Source: Rapana venosa (taxonomy: Eukaryota > Mollusca > Gastropoda > Neogastropoda > Muricidae). Taken from it: a stretch of 64,000 nucleotides of DNA. Below the pieces are notes generated by a model, which saw nothing but the letters and a program-made list of their open reading frames with translations, did not search any database and was not told the DNA's origin. This document shows positions 11,303 through 21,999 of this stretch, in pieces (position 1 is the stretch's first letter; every line of letters begins with the position of its first letter). Where the stretch lies: contig CM054165.1 in assembly GCA_028751875.1 (NCBI GenBank), forward strand, positions 23,503,170 to 23,567,169, given 5' to 3'. The translations under genes and the position numbers were made by a program.

Positions 11303-11418
11303 TTATTTATTTTGCTTATTCTTTTATTTCAAGGATAATGGAATAAGCACTCATGTGCTTTTTAAAAAATCTAGTTCCCGTGTATATGCAGTTTTGTAAA
11401 TTTTGTCATCCGTTTTGT
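11303..11418 (-). mobile_element. Family 2 SINE fragment (tail half)
   Basis: TTATTTCAAGGATAATGGAA, TAAGCACTCATGTGC, CCCGTGTATATGCAGTTTTG and TGTCATCCGTT match the 3' half of family 2. The core and tRNA head are absent. Confidence 0.8.
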
Positions 11419-11419
11419 G

Positions 11420-12400
11420 TGTGTGTGTTTTCTTTCCGCTTTTTTTTTTGGTGTTGCTTTGATGTCAAAGTGTAGGCCTGTGTGCAATTTGTTTTTGTTT
11501 TTTTACACAACACAGGACTGATAAGTAGATAAACATTTGATCACAACAATTTCTTAACAGGATCAGAAAATGCTTTTTGAATAGTATCAGAAACATCAGT
11601 GAAATAAAAACCTGAGCCATTTGTGAGGTATCTTGGCTTGATGACAGTATAGGATACTGACAAGACATTTGTTTTCTACTATGTTCTCGGGGTTATAATT
11701 ATGAGCTGTACTGGAATTGGTTCATGAACAAACCTTCAGCTGTAGCAAGGCTACCACTAAAAGCTGATGAAACAGTAGACTGTGTACGTGCTGTAACGCC
11801 TGACCAGCAGGAGTGTTTATAGAGAAGTCAGAAAGCTGACACTAATGACTGCGGCAGACTCTCTCCCCACACTCTCCATCACCCTGCCTCTCACGGCGCT
11901 GGCGCGCGCGGTAGCTGGTAGCCTCGTTCTGCCAACAGGTTCAAATTCCGCAGCCCCCCAAAAAGGTTAGTCTGCATGCAGACATATTCAATGTTTTCTC
12001 TATGTTCATTGTTTATATAATATAAATATATGCTTTTTTAGAGAGAGAGTTAGAAATGTCTGTTTTTTGTGATTGTGTTTCTTCCTGCACCTCTCCTGTT
12101 TATCTTCATGTCTGTTTGAACTGCTGTCACATCAACCAGTATGAAAGAAAGTACATGGAGTTTGGAGTCAAAAGAAAGCTCGTTTAAAGCTCATTTTAAA
12201 GAGTGCTTTGCTTGTCATTTTTAAACAATTCACTGTGCAAGAGGATGTGTGAAAGACACAAGGGTAATTTACGGCTGAACACGGCTACAGCTGCAAGCGG
12301 CTAGTGCTGCCTTTCCTTTTGCCTTGTTTATTTATATCCACGCCCTGCCAGCTGCCAGTCATGAACTTTGGCTGGGAAACTAAACGGAGGGTTTGAGAAG
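11420..12400. other. Intron sequence with no recognised feature
   Basis: No exon with supporting splice sites and ABC-transporter similarity was found. The short stretch 11900-11960 contains a GCGCGCGCGGTAGCTGG segment and a GTTCAAATTCC B-box-like string, possibly a worn SINE head. Confidence 0.4.
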
Positions 12401-12402
12401 CA

Positions 12403-12540
12403 GTGCCCCGTGTGCGAACGCATGCAGAACATCTTGTGCACACGGTAAATCCTGTTCCGCTGTTCGAAAGAGTAGGCCATTGTGTGCCGGGTGGGAACAG
12501 ATGACACAATTTTTAAAACCGCATACACACGCAAACAAAA
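12403..12540 (+). mobile_element. Family 2 SINE fragment
   Basis: CCCCGTGTGCGAACGCATGC, AGAACATCTTG, AGTAGGCCATTGTGTGCC and AAAACCGCATACACACG match the post-core half of family 2. The final tail is replaced by CAAACAAAACAAAA. Confidence 0.8.
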
Positions 12541-12565
12541 CAAAAAACACAACAAAAATCAACTG

Positions 12566-12717
12566 AGCGCTTTGATTTGTTGCTTTACAAGATTCAGCGC
12601 TATATAAACTCCATACATCATTATGATGATGATTGTGATGACGATGATGGTGATGATAATGATGATGGTGATGATGATGGTAATGATGATGATGATGATG
12701 GTGGTGGTGGTGATGAT

Positions 12718-12749
<32 letters not shown>

Positions 12750-12795
12750 CGAGACGATGACGACGACATGATGATGATGATGACGATGATGGTGT
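12566..12795 (+). repeat. Family 3 LINE tail with GAT/GAC microsatellite
   Basis: GAGCGCTTTGATTTGTTGC and CAGCGCTATATAAACTCC (12566-12614) are followed by about 180 bases of GATGAT/GACGAC. The array ends about 10 bases before the acceptor at 12803. Confidence 0.9.
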
Positions 12796-12803
12796 GTGCC
12801 CAG

Positions 12804-13037
12804 GCCGCAGTCCCGTCTTCTCGTACCTCAGCGCCTCTCTGCAAGGCCTGCACACCATCCGCGCCTTCACGATGGAGGAGAAGTGCCAGGAGGAGTTTGA
12901 CGCGCACCAGAACCTGCACAGCGAGGCCTGGTTCCTCTTCCTCTCCACCAGCCGCTGGCTGGCTGTCAGGCTGGACTGGCTCTGCGCCATCTTCGTCACC
13001 GCCGTCGCCTTCTCCTCGTCCTCGCTGCCCGCTGTCA
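12804..13037 (+). CDS. ABCC4: ABCC4-like exon: TMD2 coupling region and helices
   Basis: A 234-bp exon. The acceptor TGTGCCCAG|GC completes the previous codon to give [20 protein letters not shown]. The inner part contains [20 protein letters not shown] and [17 protein letters not shown]. These match the ABCC4 region before its last membrane helices (human: [20 protein letters not shown]). The donor CTGTCA|GTGGGG is inferred from phase: one trailing base joins the next exon to give [11 protein letters not shown], matching AKTLDAGQVGL in ABCC4. A G run begins a few bases after the donor, so the donor context is unusual. Confidence 0.88.
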
Positions 13038-13044
13038 GTGGGGT

Positions 13045-16000
13045 TTGGGGGGGGGGGGGGGGCTGGTTTTGTGTGTTGTCTTGGTTTTGGTGCTTGTTTT
13101 TGTGGGGTTTGTTTTTTGTCTAGTTTTTGTGTTTGCTTTTTTGGTGCTAGTTTTTGTGTTTGTTTTGGTGCTAGTTTTTGTGTTTTGTTTTTTGTTTTGG
13201 TGTAGTTTTTGTGGGGTTTGTTTTTGGTGCTAGTTTTTTGTGTGTTTGTTTTGGTGCTAGTTTTTTGTGGGGTTTTTTTGGTGCTAGTTTTTGTGTTTGT
13301 TTTTTTGGTGCTAGTTTTTGTGTTTGTTTATGGTGCTGGTTTTTGTGTTTATGTTTTGTTTGGTGCTAAGTTTTTGTGTTTGTTTGGTGCTAGTTTTTGG
13401 TTAGTTTGCTGTTTTGGTGCTAGTTTTTTTTTGTTTTTGTTTTGTGATAGTTTTGGTTGTTTGGGCTAGTTTTGTGTTTGTTTTGGTGACATAGTTTGTG
13501 TGTTTTGTTTGTTGTTTGGTGCTAGTTTTTGGTTTTGTTTTGTGGGCTGAGTTTTTGTGTTTGTTTTTGTTTTGGTGCAGTTTTTGTGTTTTGTTTTTGT
13601 TTGGTGTGTTATGGTGTTAGTGTTTTGGTTTGCAGTTTTGTTTTGATTTTTGTTTTGGTCACGTACGTTTTGTGTTGTTTTGTGTTTGGTGCTAGTTTTG
13701 TCGTTTGTTTGGTTTTGGTGCTAGTTTTTGTGTTGTTTTGTGCTCAGTTTTTGTGTCTTGTTTGGTGCAATTTTTGTGTTTGTTTTGGTGCATAGTTTTG
13801 TAGTTTTGTTTTTGTTTGGTGCTAGTTTTTGTGTTTGTTTTGGTGCTGTTTTTGGTTTTGTTTTTGTTTTGGTGCTAGTTTTTGTGTGTGTTTGGTGCTA
13901 GTTTTTGGTTTGTTTTGGTGCTATGTATTTTGTGTTTGTTTTGGTGCTAGTTTTTGTGTTTTGTTTTTGTTTTGGTGCTAGTTTTTGTGTTTTGTTTGGT
14001 GCTAGTTTTTGTGTTTTGTTTTTGTTTTGGTGCTAGTTTTTGTGTTGTTTTTTTTGGTGCTAGTTTTTGTGTTTGTTTTGGTGCTAGTTTTTGTGGTTTT
14101 GTTTTTGTTTTGGTGCTAGTTTTTGTGTTTTGTTTTTGTTTTGGTGCTAGTTTTTGTGTTGTTTTGTTTTGGTGCTAGTTTTTGTTTTGTTTTGGTGCTA
14201 GTTTTTGTGTTTGTTTTGGTGCTAGTTTTGTGTTTTGTTTTGTTTTGGTGCTAGTTTTTGTGTTGTTTTGTTGTGTTTTTGTGTTTGTTTGTGCTGTTTT
14301 GTGTTTTTTTTTGTTTTGGTGCTAGTTTTTGTGTTGTTTTGTTTTGGTGCTAGTTTTTGTGTTTGTTTTGGTGTAGTTTTTGTGTATGTTTTGGTGCTAG
14401 TTTTGTGTTTTGTTTTTGTTTTGGTGCTAGTTTTTGTGTTTGTTTTTGTTTTGGTGCTAGTTTTTGTGGGGTTGTTTTGGTGCTAGTTTTTTGTGTGGTT
14501 TGTTTTTGGTGCTAGTTTTTTGTTTTGGTGCTAGTTTTTGTGTTTGTTTTTTTGGTGCTAGTTTTTGTGGGTTTGTTTTGGTGCTAGTTTTTGTGTCTTG
14601 GTGCAGTTTTTTGTGTTTGTTTTGTGCAGTTTTGTGTCTTGTGAGTTTTTGTGTTTGTTTTGGTGCAGTTTTTGTGTCTGTTTGGTGCTAGTTTTTGTGT
14701 TTTTTTTGGTGTGTTTTTGGTTTGTTTTGTTTTGGTGCTAGTTTTTGTGTTTGTTTTGGTGCTAGTTTTTGTGTGTTTTTGTTTTGGTGCTAGTTTTGTG
14801 TTTGTTTTGGTGCTAGTTTTTGTGTTTGTTTTGGTGCTAGTTTTTTGTGTTTGTTTTGGTTCTAGTTTTTGTGTTGTTTTGTTTTGGTGCTAGTTTTTGT
14901 GTTTGTTTTGGTGCTAGTTTTTGTGTTTGTTTTGGTGCTAGTTTTTGTTTTGTTTTGGTTTGGTGCTAGTTTTTGTGTTTTGTTTTGTTTTGGTGCTAGT
15001 TTTTGTGTTTGTTTTGGTGCTAGTTTTTGTGTTTGTTTTGGTGCTAGTTTTGTGTTTGTTTTTTTTGGTGCAGTTTTTGTGGGTTTGTTTTTGGTGCTAG
15101 TTTTTGTGTGTTTGTTTTTGGTGCTAGTTTTTTGTTTTGGTGCTAGTTTTGTGTTTGTTTTTTTGGTGCTAGTTTTTGTGGTTTTGTTTTGGTGCTAGTT
15201 TTATGTTGTCTTGGTGCTAGTTTTTTGTGTTTGTTTTGGTGCAGTTTTTGTGTCTTGGTGCAGTTTTTTGTTTGTTTTGGTGCGTTTTGTGTCTTGGTGC
15301 AGTTTTTTGTGTTGTTTGTTTTGGTGCTAGTTTTTGTGTCTTTTTTTTTGGTGCATTTGTTTGTGTTTGTTTTGGTGCAGTTTTTGTTGTTTTTTTGGTG
15401 CTAGTTTTTGTGTTGGTTTGGTGCTAGTTTTTGTGTGGTTTGTTTTGGTGCAGTTTTTGTGTTTTGGTTTTGGTGCTAGTTTTTTGTGTTTTGTTTTGGT
15501 GCTAGTTTTTGTGTCTTGTTTTGGTCTAGTTTTTGGGGTTTGTTTTTGGTCCAGTTTTTGTGGTTTGTTTTTGGTGGTAGTTTTTGTTGTTTTGTTTTTG
15601 GTGCTAGTTTTAGTGTTTGTTTTGGTCAGTTTTTTGTTGTTTGTTTTGTCTGTTTGTTTTGGTGCTAGTTTTGTGGTTTGTCTTGTTTGGTGCTAGTTTT
15701 TTGTTTTGTTTATTTTTGGTGCTAGTTTTTTTTTTTTTTTGGTCAGTTGTTTTGTTTGTTTTGGTGCAGATTTTGTCTTGTTTTGGTGCAGTTTTTGTTT
15801 TGGTCCAGTTTTTGTTTTGTCTTGTTTTGGTCCAGGTTTGTTTTGTCTTGTTTTGGTCTAGTTTTGGTTGTTTTTTTTGGCCCCAGTTTATATCTCGTTT
15901 TTGTCTTGTTTTGGTCCGTGTTTTTGTCTTGTTTTGGTCCAGTTTTTGTCTTGTTTTTGTCTTTTTTGGTCCATTTTTGTCTTGTTTTGATCCATTTTTG

Positions 16001-16600
16001 CTTGTCTTGTTTTGGTCCAGTTTTTGTTTTGTTTTTGGTCCAGTTTTTGTGTTTGTTTTTGGTCAGTTTTTTTTTTTGGGTTTTTGGTCGTTTTGTCTTG
16101 TTTGGTCAATTTTTTGTCTTGTTTTGGTCCAGTTTTTTGTTTTGGCCCAGTTTTTGGTCTTTTTGGTCAGTTTTTGTCTTGTTTTGGTCCAGTTTGTTTT
16201 GTTTTGGTCCAGTTTTTGTGTATTGTTTGGTCCAGGATTTGTCTTGTTTTTGGTGCAGTTTTTGTCTTGTTTTTGTATGTTTGGTCCAGTTTTGGTCTTG
16301 TTTTGGTCTTGTTTTGGTCCAGTTTTGTGTTGTTTTTTGGTTGTTTTTGTGTCTTGTTTAAATCAGTCTTTACTGTTTTGTTTTGGTTTTTTTGTATTCT
16401 TAAAAAATCAAATTTTGTTTTTTCTTCCAGCTTTTGTCTTTCTCGTTTTGTCGTTGGGACGTTTCTGTCTTTGTGGCAATACTTTTCTTTGTTTTGTGAA
16501 GTTATGGTTTGTTGGGTCCAGACTGTCTTGTTTAAGGAAGCGATTTTGCTTGTTTTTGTATGTTTGGCAGTTTTTGGCATGTTGTTTTGTTTAGGTCCGT
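13045..16600 (+). repeat. 3.5 kb G/T-rich minisatellite with two unit types
   Basis: After a G run (13048-13062), a 24-bp unit GTGCTAGTTTTTGTGTTTGT-TTTG repeats to about 15760 with slippage in the T and TTTG parts. It then changes to a 22-bp unit, GTCCAGTTTTTGTCTTGTTT-TG, up to about 16370. The plus strand is almost only G and T. Open frames made of Val/Leu/Phe/Cys are repeat translations. It fills most of the intron after the 12804 exon. Confidence 0.95.
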
Positions 16601-16624
16601 AGTGTTTTTATTGATGATGTAAAC

Positions 16625-17796
16625 AAATAATGTTGTTACAGCTAATACGTTAGAGGATAAAAACACACTGTGTAAATATGTTTTGATTTTAACAACAACA
16701 AACATGTCTTAGATTTCGTTAGCTCTCTGATAACTTTCGGCCATGTGTGTTACAGCTTTCGTAGATATTTTATTTAAATCTGTATACATGCTGTGATATT
16801 GGGTTATGAGATGCATAACAACAAGCGCATTTTGTCCTAGATATCGGTTTTATGATGTTTGATGATGATAACAACAAACAACATCGCTGCTGTTACAGCC
16901 TAGATATCGTTATGATGATAACAACAACAACACTGCTGTGATATCGTTATGATGATAACAACAACAACACTGTCCTAGATATCGTTATGATGATGATAAC
17001 AACAACAACATGGCTGCTGTTACAGCCCTAGATATCGTTATGATGATAACAACAACAACACTGCTGTGATATTGTTATGATGATAACAACAACAACACTG
17101 TCCTAGATATCGTTATGATGATGATAACAACAACAACATGGCTGCTGTTACAGCCCTAGATATCGTTATGATGATAACAACAACAACATCGCTGCTGTTA
17201 CAGCCCTAGATATCGTTATGATGATAACAACAACAACATGCTGTGATGATCGTTGTGATGATAAACAACAACAACAACACCTGTCCTAGATATCGTTATG
17301 ATGATGACAACAACAACAACATGGCTGCTGTTACAGCCTTAGATATCATTGTGATGATAACAACAACAACATCATTGCTGTTACAGCCTTAGATATCATT
17401 ATGATGATAAGAACAACATCATTGCTGCTGTTACAGCCCTAGATATCGTTATGATGATGATAACAACAACAACAACAATATCGCTGCTGTTATTGCTGCT
17501 GATTCAGCGCTTTATAAATCCCATACATTATTATTATTACTATTATTATTATTATGTTACAGCCCTTGATATGGTTATGATGATGATAACAACAACAACA
17601 TCGCTGCTGTTATTGCTGCTGATTCAGTGCTATATAAATCCCATACATTATTATTATTGTTATTATGTTACAGCCCTAGATATCATTATGATGCTGATAA
17701 TGATAACAACAACATCGCTGCTGTTATTGCTGCTGATTCAGCGCTATATAAACCCCATACATTATTATTATTATTATTATTATGATTATGTTACAG
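16625..17796 (+). repeat. Complex minisatellite with repeated acceptor-like TTACAGCC
   Basis: Units of roughly 50-120 bp contain ATCGTTATGATGATAACAAC, CATGGCTGCTGTTACAGCC and CTAGATATCG. From 17500 they also include the family 3 tail CAGCGCTATATAAA-CCC with ATT runs. About nine copies carry TTACAGCC(C/T)TAGAT, closely resembling the real exon boundary at 17796 (TTACAG|CTCTAGAC). Confidence 0.9.
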
Positions 17797-17897
17797 CTCT
17801 AGACGCAGGTCTGGTGGGTCTGTCCATCACCTACGCCATGACACTGATGGGCATGTTCCAGTGGGGGGTGCGACAGAGTGCGGAGGTGGAGAACCAG
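17797..17897 (+). CDS. ABCC4: ABCC4-like exon: last TMD2 helix
   Basis: A 101-bp exon. The acceptor ATGTTACAG|CT takes one base from the previous exon to give [20 protein letters not shown], then [14 protein letters not shown]. This is a close match to the ABCC4 segment TLDAGQVGLALSYALTLMGM and [13 protein letters not shown] leading into nucleotide-binding domain 2. The donor is AACCAG|GTCTGT, exit phase 0. A TG tract begins about 15 bases after the donor. The acceptor is preceded by an ATT tract from a LINE tail and by many near-copies of itself. Confidence 0.9.
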
Positions 17898-17907
17898 GTC
17901 TGTGTAC

Positions 17908-18615
17908 AGTGTGTGTGTGTGTGTGTGTGTGTGTTGTGTGTGTGTGTGTGTGTGTGTGTACATGGGTGTGTGTCTTGGTGTGTGTGTATGTGGTCTCTGT
18001 GTGTGTGTGTGTGTCTCTGTGTGTGTGTGTCTCTGTGTGTGTGTTTTGTGTGTGATTGTAGGAGTGTGTGTGTCTGTGTGTGTGTGCGCATGTACATGAG
18101 TGTATGTGTGTGTGTGTGTACATGAGTGTATGTGTGTGTGTGTTTGTACATGAGTGTGTGTTTGAGTGTGTGTGTGTACATGAGTGCATGTGTGTGTGTG
18201 TGTGTACATGAGTGTGTGTGTGTGTGGTGTGTGAATGAGTGTGTGTGTGTGTGTCTCTGGTGTGTGTCTGTGTGTGTTATGGTGTGTGTGTGTGTGTACA
18301 TGAGTGTATGTGGTGTGTGTGTGTACATGAGTGTATGGGTGTGTGTGTGTGTACATGAGGTGTGTCTGTGTGTGTATGTGTGTGTGTGTGTGTGTGTACA
18401 TGAGTGTGTGTGTGTATGTGTGTGTGTACTTGAGTGTGTGTGTGTTTGTACATGAGTGTGTGTACTTGAGTGTGTGTGTGTGTGTGTACATGAGTGTGTG
18501 TGTGTACATGAGTTTTGTGTGTGTGTGTGTACATGAGTGTGTATGTGTGTGTGTGTACATGAGTGTGTATGTTATGTGTGTGTGTGTACATGAGTGTATG
18601 TGTGTGTGTGTGCTT
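17908..18615 (+). repeat. TG microsatellite with periodic TACATGAG
   Basis: About 700 bases of TG are interrupted regularly by GTACATGAGTGT. Long frames on both strands are repeat translations. The 3' flank TTTAAACGTCTTTTCACATT is also found near 37228. Confidence 0.95.
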
Positions 18616-18784
18616 TTCTTTAAACGTCTTTTCACATTAAGTGATATGAGACAAAATAGTGTGTGTGTGTGTGTTGTTTTCCTTTTGTTTTTGTTTCTAT
18701 TGGTTCTGCTGTGTCCAGAATGAAATATAGAACCCTTCCTCATCTGGTCTGTTTGATTGTGTGTTTTTCTTGGCTTTAGTTCTC

Positions 18785-19335
18785 TTCTTTTCTCCCTGCT
18801 TTGTCATCATCTTCATCACCTTCTGCTTTGTCTTCATCATTGTCATCCCCTTTTGCTTTGTCTTCATCATTGTCATCATCACCTTCTGCTCTGTCATCTT
18901 GTTTATTTTCATCATCATCACCTTTTTGCTTTGTCATCATCTTTATCTTCATCATCATCATTGTCTTAATGGTCGTCATCACCTTTTGCTTTGTCATCAT
19001 CATTGTCATCATCATCATCACCTGCTTTGTCATCATCATCATCACCTGCTTTGTCACCACCATCATCACCTGCTTTGTCATCATCATTGTCATCATCATC
19101 ACCTGCTTTGTCATCATCATCACCTGCTTTGTCATCGTCATCATCGCCTGCTTTGTCATCGTCATCATCACCTGCTTTGTCATCGTCATCATCACCTTCT
19201 GCTTTGTCATCATTGTCATCTTCATCATCATCTTCTGCATTGTAATCATCGTCGTCGTCATCGTCATCGTCATCGTCATCATGTCCTACTTTAACTTTGT
19301 CATCATAGTTGTCTTCTTCTTCATCATCACCTTCT
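18785..19335 (+). repeat. Minisatellite of CATCATCACCTGCTTTGT units
   Basis: About 550 bases of 18-33 bp units combining TGCTTTGTCATCATC with CATCATCACC. The minus-strand frame DDDKAGDDD is a repeat translation. Confidence 0.9.
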
Positions 19336-19339
19336 CCTG

Positions 19340-20045
19340 TCATTTATTCTCTTTCATTGTCTTTTCAGTTTTTGTTGCCCAACTCTTCTACATCTTTTTC
19401 ATCACTTTTTGCTTGTCTAGATCAGCTTCTTCATGTTTTAGAATCAATACCCTCCCCAACTGTCTCAGGATTTCCACCATTCACCATGTTCCATCAGTTC
19501 TGCAAGTTCTACCATTCACCTGTAGCGCCTCTCTCCACTGTCTCTGATGTTGGTTTTTTCTGTTCCCCTTTTTCCTCCCAGCCACTTGGATATCTTGATG
19601 TTGGTAAATGGGATTTGTGTGTCTGCTTTTGCTTTGCCCCAATTATCCTAGTCTGCGTTTTTTAAATTTTTCAACCATTTATTTGTCTTTGCCTGAGATC
19701 TCAGCCTGCTTTCATTTTTCTTCTGTCTGACCACTTGGCTCTTAGAATTTTAGAACCACATTTCAGCTGTGTTTTTCTTGTGTCTCTTTCCATTGTTGGG
19801 TGTCCAGGCCTCTGACCCATACAGCAATACAGGCCAGAGTAGTGTTTTGTCAAGTCTCATTTTGAGATGTTTGGCTGTTGTATTCCTCTGTCTTTCCAAA
19901 TGTCCTGTAACAATCCTCATTTACCTGGCCATACCAATTCTAGCCTGGACGTCTTATAGACAGGAGCCATTATTCTCTTTGACAGAGCCTAAATATTTGA
20001 AATTTGGAATGTCATCCAGACCTGTTCCGTTCATTTTGATACTGT
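19340..20045 (-). pseudogene. Degenerate LINE reverse-transcriptase C-terminal region
   Basis: Reading the minus strand from 20045 gives MNGTGLDDIPNFKYLGSV, then KENNGSCL, a stop, and DVQARIGMAR. Further on, RLDKTLLWPVLLYGSEAWT appears. These are the KYLGS, D(I/V)xARIG and LLYGSEAWT motifs after the reverse-transcriptase core in many animal LINEs. Several stops show decay. The 5' part is missing, replaced by the minisatellite at 19335. Confidence 0.8.
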
Positions 20046-20064
20046 GACAGATGACTGTACCATT

Positions 20065-20416
20065 ACGTGATGATCGGTGGTCTAGAGGCAACGCACCTGC
20101 CTAGAAAGTGAAAAGTTCGGGTTTGAAGAGTGCGGTGGTTTGATCCCCATTGGACCGGAAACTTTCCCCCATAAACTAGACCGTGAGTGGTGGTCTGGGT
20201 GCTAGTCTTTCAGATGAGACGATAAACCAAGGTCCCACGTGTTAACACATAATTATTCAGCGCTCGTAAAAGAACCCTTGGCAACAAGAGAGTTGGCCCC
20301 AACAATATTCTGTAGAAAAAAGCCACTCTTGATAGGGAAACAAATACATGCTGCAAACAAAAGAAAAAAAAAATCGTGGCACTGCTCTTGTGGCGACTCA
20401 CTCTCCTGGAGAGAGA

Positions 20417-20447
<31 letters not shown>

Positions 20448-20500
20448 GGGAGGAGCAGCCCCGAATTTCACGCCGAAAAATCTACCGCGACTTTAAAAAA
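20065..20500 (+). mobile_element. tRNA-derived SINE, family 6, most complete copy
   Basis: The head is GATCGGTGGTCTAGAGGCAA (A box) with GTGGTTTGATCCCCATTG as B box (20136-20153). The core CAGATGAGACGATAAACCAA is at 20211. The conserved GAAAAATCTACCGCGAC ends at about 20490. An A run and T run separate it from the exon acceptor at 20555. Confidence 0.88.
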
Positions 20501-20555
20501 AAAAATTTATTTTTTTTTTTTTTTTCAAAAATCCGAAAATCCTGTCCCTGAACAG

Positions 20556-20752
20556 ATGATCTCCGTGGAGCGCGTGCTGGAGTACTCCAGACTGCCGTCA
20601 GAAGCCAGCCTGGAGTCTGAGGAGAAGCGGCGACCTCCAGACTCGTGGCCCAGCGGTGGCGCCATCCAGGCCACCAGCCTGGCCCTGCGCTACTTCCCCA
20701 GGGCCCCCCTCGTCCTCAGGACATCACCTTCCGCATCAGGCAGAAGGAGAAG
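20556..20752 (+). CDS. ABCC4: ABCC4-like exon: TMD2-NBD2 linker, frame broken
   Basis: A 197-bp exon with acceptor CCTGAACAG|ATG and donor GAGAAG|GTGAGG. It starts MISVERVLEYSRLPSEA, the usual ABCC4 linker, then RRPPDSWPSGGAIQATSLAL and RYFPRAPLVL, the first strand of nucleotide-binding domain 2. After PLVL the frame shifts: the next codons make sense (DITFRIRQKEK) only if one base is missing near 20716-20722. With that base the exon would be 198 bp and leave in phase 0, ready for the Walker A exon. The break may be a real deletion or a sequencing error. The exon starts about 60 bases after a SINE. Confidence 0.85.
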
Positions 20753-21849
20753 GTGAGGAGGGCATGGCAATCGTGTTTCCCCTATTGTCTGCTGCACTTA
20801 GACGCCGGAACTTGACCCCTGATGTGCTTATCTTAGCTCTGGCGCGGACCAGATGCAATGGTCCAGTTTGGCGCCATCAAGATAGCGCGGCGTTCTTTCC
20901 ACTGTTTCAGAAAGTGGCCACACGGATTTTAATTTCAAATTTTTAAGTGCTTGTTGATATGTTTGTCATTTTCTTCAGGTGTGTTCAGTGCAGTGTTCTC
21001 TTGTTGTTGTGGAGACGTGGATTTGAACAAGTACAGCACTTTTGTGTTGGCGTCGTAAACCAAAATAACAGATAGATTGGATGTTCTCACCAGATAGCTC
21101 TTCTTTGTTTAGTATTGAGAGTGATCATTTCTGTGCTAGTGACGTAAATTGATCGCAATTTTCCTCCTGAAATGTTTTAAGTTTCACTTTGGCAAAGTCA
21201 GGTATGTAATGTTAATGTTTGATTTTTTAAGCTGGATCAACTTTGTTGTATTTAGGATACGTGTTCATCAGTTTTGAAGGGCTCAAATTTGGGCAAAATC
21301 TTGTCTGTTTGCTGTCTCAATCTAGCCTAGGCTTAGTGCCTGTGTGTGTTAAGAGGATAGGCAGGCCGCGAGCTTTTCTCCTGTAGGCCTGGCCTAGCCC
21401 AGATCTGTAGCCTTAGGCTTAGGCCTGCCGCGCGAGCATGTGTACGTGCTACTAGGCTTGAGATGCTGTGAGGAGGGGGAAGGGGAGGGGTGAAGAAATG
21501 GGAGGGGTGTGGGGGTAAAAAGGTCGGGGCGGCGCTCTAATTTTAGCACTCTGCCTGAACCTTTGACTGAGCGCTGCTGTATAGGCGCACTGTGAGGGTA
21601 GGGAAGGCTTTGAACAGCACGGAATAATTGTGTCGTAGAATAGGCTGTAAGGAAAAACGAGGACTTTGTGTGTTGTTTGAACCGGTTTGTGTAACTTTGT
21701 GTGTGTAGGATTGATGGAAAAGGTGTGGGGGGGGGGGGGGGGGGATGGAAAAGTAATGTGGGTTTGGGAAGGAAAATCAAATGACTTGGCAGTTGCTATA
21801 ACCGGTTTTGGGGTTTAAATTTGTTTCAGTCTTAGGTTTTTGGGTGCGA

Positions 21850-21995
21850 AATTCTTTTATATATTTTAGGTTTATTTACTTATTATTATTGTTTTAATAT
21901 TTTTTAATCTTCGTTTTGGAAATGGAATAAACTTATGTGTTTTTGTACATAGTCCCTGTGGTTTAGAAAACAGTTTTTAAATTTGTATCATTGGT
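21850..21995 (-). mobile_element. Worn family 2 SINE fragment
   Basis: TTCTTTTATATATTTTAGG, GGAAATGGAATAAACTTATG, ACATAGTCCCTGTG and TTTTTAAATTTGTATCATTG follow the family 2 tail order with many changes. Confidence 0.6.
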
Positions 21996-21999
21996 TCAA

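Noticed and set aside
13045..16600. Long Val/Phe/Leu/Cys frames resembling membrane proteins
   Set aside because: They are translations of a G/T minisatellite, present in several frames and lacking splice or start context.
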